Below are positions 39,805 to 40,582 of a DNA stretch of 40,582 nucleotides, piece after piece. The stretch covers positions 1 through 40,582 of the forward strand of contig CAZSPL010000008.1 in NCBI GenBank assembly GCA_964608735.1, written 5' to 3'. Position 1 is the first letter of the stretch; each line of letters starts with the position of its first letter. The DNA is from CAZSPL01 sp964608735. Lineage in GTDB: Bacteria > JAJVIF01 > JAPKYR01 > CAZSPL01. The translations under genes and the position numbers were made by a program. The notes below the pieces were generated by a model. The model was not told the origin of the DNA and did no database searches. It saw nothing but the letters and a program-made list of their open reading frames with translations.

Positions 39805-39961
39805 GACAATGCTCCCATCAAACAAAATCACCGCCGCTTCCATCTGTGTGGAAACGCCGGGCTATTTTGCACCATGAAGAATGTCCGCCCGGCGAATCGT
39901 CGCGTTATTAATCATTCTTTAGATAAGGGCTTTAAACCGCACCGCCCGCGGGAGTGTCCAT

Positions 39962-39990
39962 TTGATAAACAATAGCGGGGTTGTTATATT
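39962..39990 (+). promoter_or_regulatory. Promoter of the tldD/pmbA-family gene
   Basis: TTGATA (39962-39967), exactly 17 bases, TATATT (39985-39990), 34 bases before the predicted start codon. Both boxes are close to consensus. Confidence 0.7.
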
Positions 39991-40024
39991 ATTCAGCCTA
40001 CAGTGATGCATGCGAGGTGGAATT

Positions 40025-40582
40025 TTGCGTGAACGATTGGATGCCGCCCTCAAAGCGGGCGCCGATGCCGACGACCTGACAATCAGGATAGAAGAAGTCA
40101 CGAGCGCCATGATTGCGTTCCAGAAAGATGAGCTCGACAGCCTCAGCCTCGGGAAATCCATGGGCTGCTCGGTGAGGGCTCTCGTCAACGGTGGATGGGG
40201 CTTCGTATCCTTCCAGGACATCGATTCCCTCGAAGAGCGGGTGCGACAGGCAATAGAGCATGCGCGCCTCGTCTCCGGCGAGAAATTGGTGCTCCCCGAT
40301 GTGCCGCCGGTGGTGGATGAAGTCCCGTCCAATGTGGTGAAGCATCCCGAAGATATCCCCCTGCATGAAAAGGTCGAAATGCTCAGGAGATATAACGACA
40401 TCATTTTAAAATACGACCCGAGGATTGCGTCGACCATCGTGCGATATGCCCACGGCCACAGGAAGTCCACGCTTGCCACGAAGTTCGGGACATATATCAC
40501 CCAGGACAAGATGCGCGTCAGCCTCAGCCTTGTGGCTCTTGTGCCCGACTCCGATGGACGGCCGCAGGATTGCTACGAGTCG
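40025..40582 (+). CDS. TldD/PmbA-family metalloprotease-like protein (5' part)
   Basis: An open frame of 186 codons runs off the window. The N-terminal domain is typical: LRERLDAALKAGADADDLTI, then FQKDELDSLSLGKSMGCSVR and RALVNGGWGFVSFQDIDSL, followed by a helical linker with VEMLRRYNDII. The family processes small peptides (microcin B17, PQQ and RiPP precursors, CcdA). The HExxxH metal site of TldD would lie beyond the end, so TldD and PmbA/TldE cannot be told apart here. The start is a TTG at 40025 with GAGGTGG upstream. An in-frame ATG at 40010 has no ribosome binding site. Confidence 0.85.
   Translation, partial: MRERLDAALKAGADADDLTIRIEEVTSAMIAFQKDELDSLSLGKSMGCSVRALVNGGWGFVSFQDIDSLEERVRQAIEHARLVSGEKLVLPDVPPVVDEVPSNVVKHPEDIPLHEKVEMLRRYNDIILKYDPRIASTIVRYAHGHRKSTLATKFGTYITQDKMRVSLSLVALVPDSDGRPQDCYES

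Overview
The window comes from a GC-rich anaerobic-type bacterium with a Gram-negative style envelope. It carries several lipobox lipoproteins and secreted beta-propellers, an iron-sulfur and flavin electron-transfer operon, and no oxidase or respiratory terminal enzyme. Housekeeping genes (dnaN, cdsA, a tldD/pmbA-family gene, tRNA-Ala) show that it is chromosomal. TTG and GTG starts and 4-base TTGA/ATGA overlaps are frequent. I cannot place it in a phylum from sequence alone. An uncultured lineage is likely, because several proteins match no family I recognise.

Region 1 (1-7135, minus strand) is an electron-transfer operon. It runs from a cysteine-rich small protein and a DRTGG-domain protein through NuoE-, NuoF- and NuoG-like subunits to NfnA- and NfnB-like subunits. 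The large NuoG-like subunit keeps its Fe-S ligands but seems to lack the catalytic Cys/Sec of formate dehydrogenases. No [FeFe]-hydrogenase H-cluster domain is present. The mRNA leader has an extended -10 promoter and competing hairpins. Region 2 (7180-10028, minus) is a less GC-rich ABC-2 exporter cassette with anchored accessory proteins. A tRNA-Ala(GGC) follows.

Region 3 (10306-25990) is a large carbohydrate block. A six-hairpin glycosidase-like enzyme stands first. Two compact divergent operons then share an intergenic region of under 40 bases. The minus operon encodes a zinc alcohol dehydrogenase, a UroD-like protein, a fumarate-reductase-type flavoprotein, a PreA-like Fe-S flavoenzyme, an SDR-like protein lacking the catalytic Lys, and a DHDPS/NAL-family lyase. 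The plus operon encodes a solute-binding protein fused to an ABC permease, a second permease, a sugar isomerase/epimerase, KDPG aldolase, a KDG-kinase-like PfkB kinase and a second UroD-like protein. Together they suggest uptake of a sugar or sugar acid, redox conversion to a 2-keto-3-deoxy acid, and entry into central metabolism by kinase plus aldolase. The substrate and the roles of the UroD-like and flavoprotein steps are unknown. This is the best candidate for an undescribed system in the window.

Region 4 (26066-35036) holds secreted or lipid-anchored proteins: a PQQ-like propeller, a phospholipase C/P1-nuclease-fold lipoprotein, an NHL-type propeller and a TolB-like propeller. A Gfo/Idh/MocA dehydrogenase and dnaN lie among them. 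Two copies of a palindromic repeat with a GGGACAGTCAC core lie between genes. One of them contains a second palindromic repeat. A hairpin-rich gap lies at 31195-31421. Region 5 (35120-40582) has an ornithine cyclodeaminase-family gene, cdsA, an unknown 100-residue protein with an inverted repeat at its predicted transcript start, two tandem HDOD genes, and the 5' part of a tldD/pmbA-family gene.
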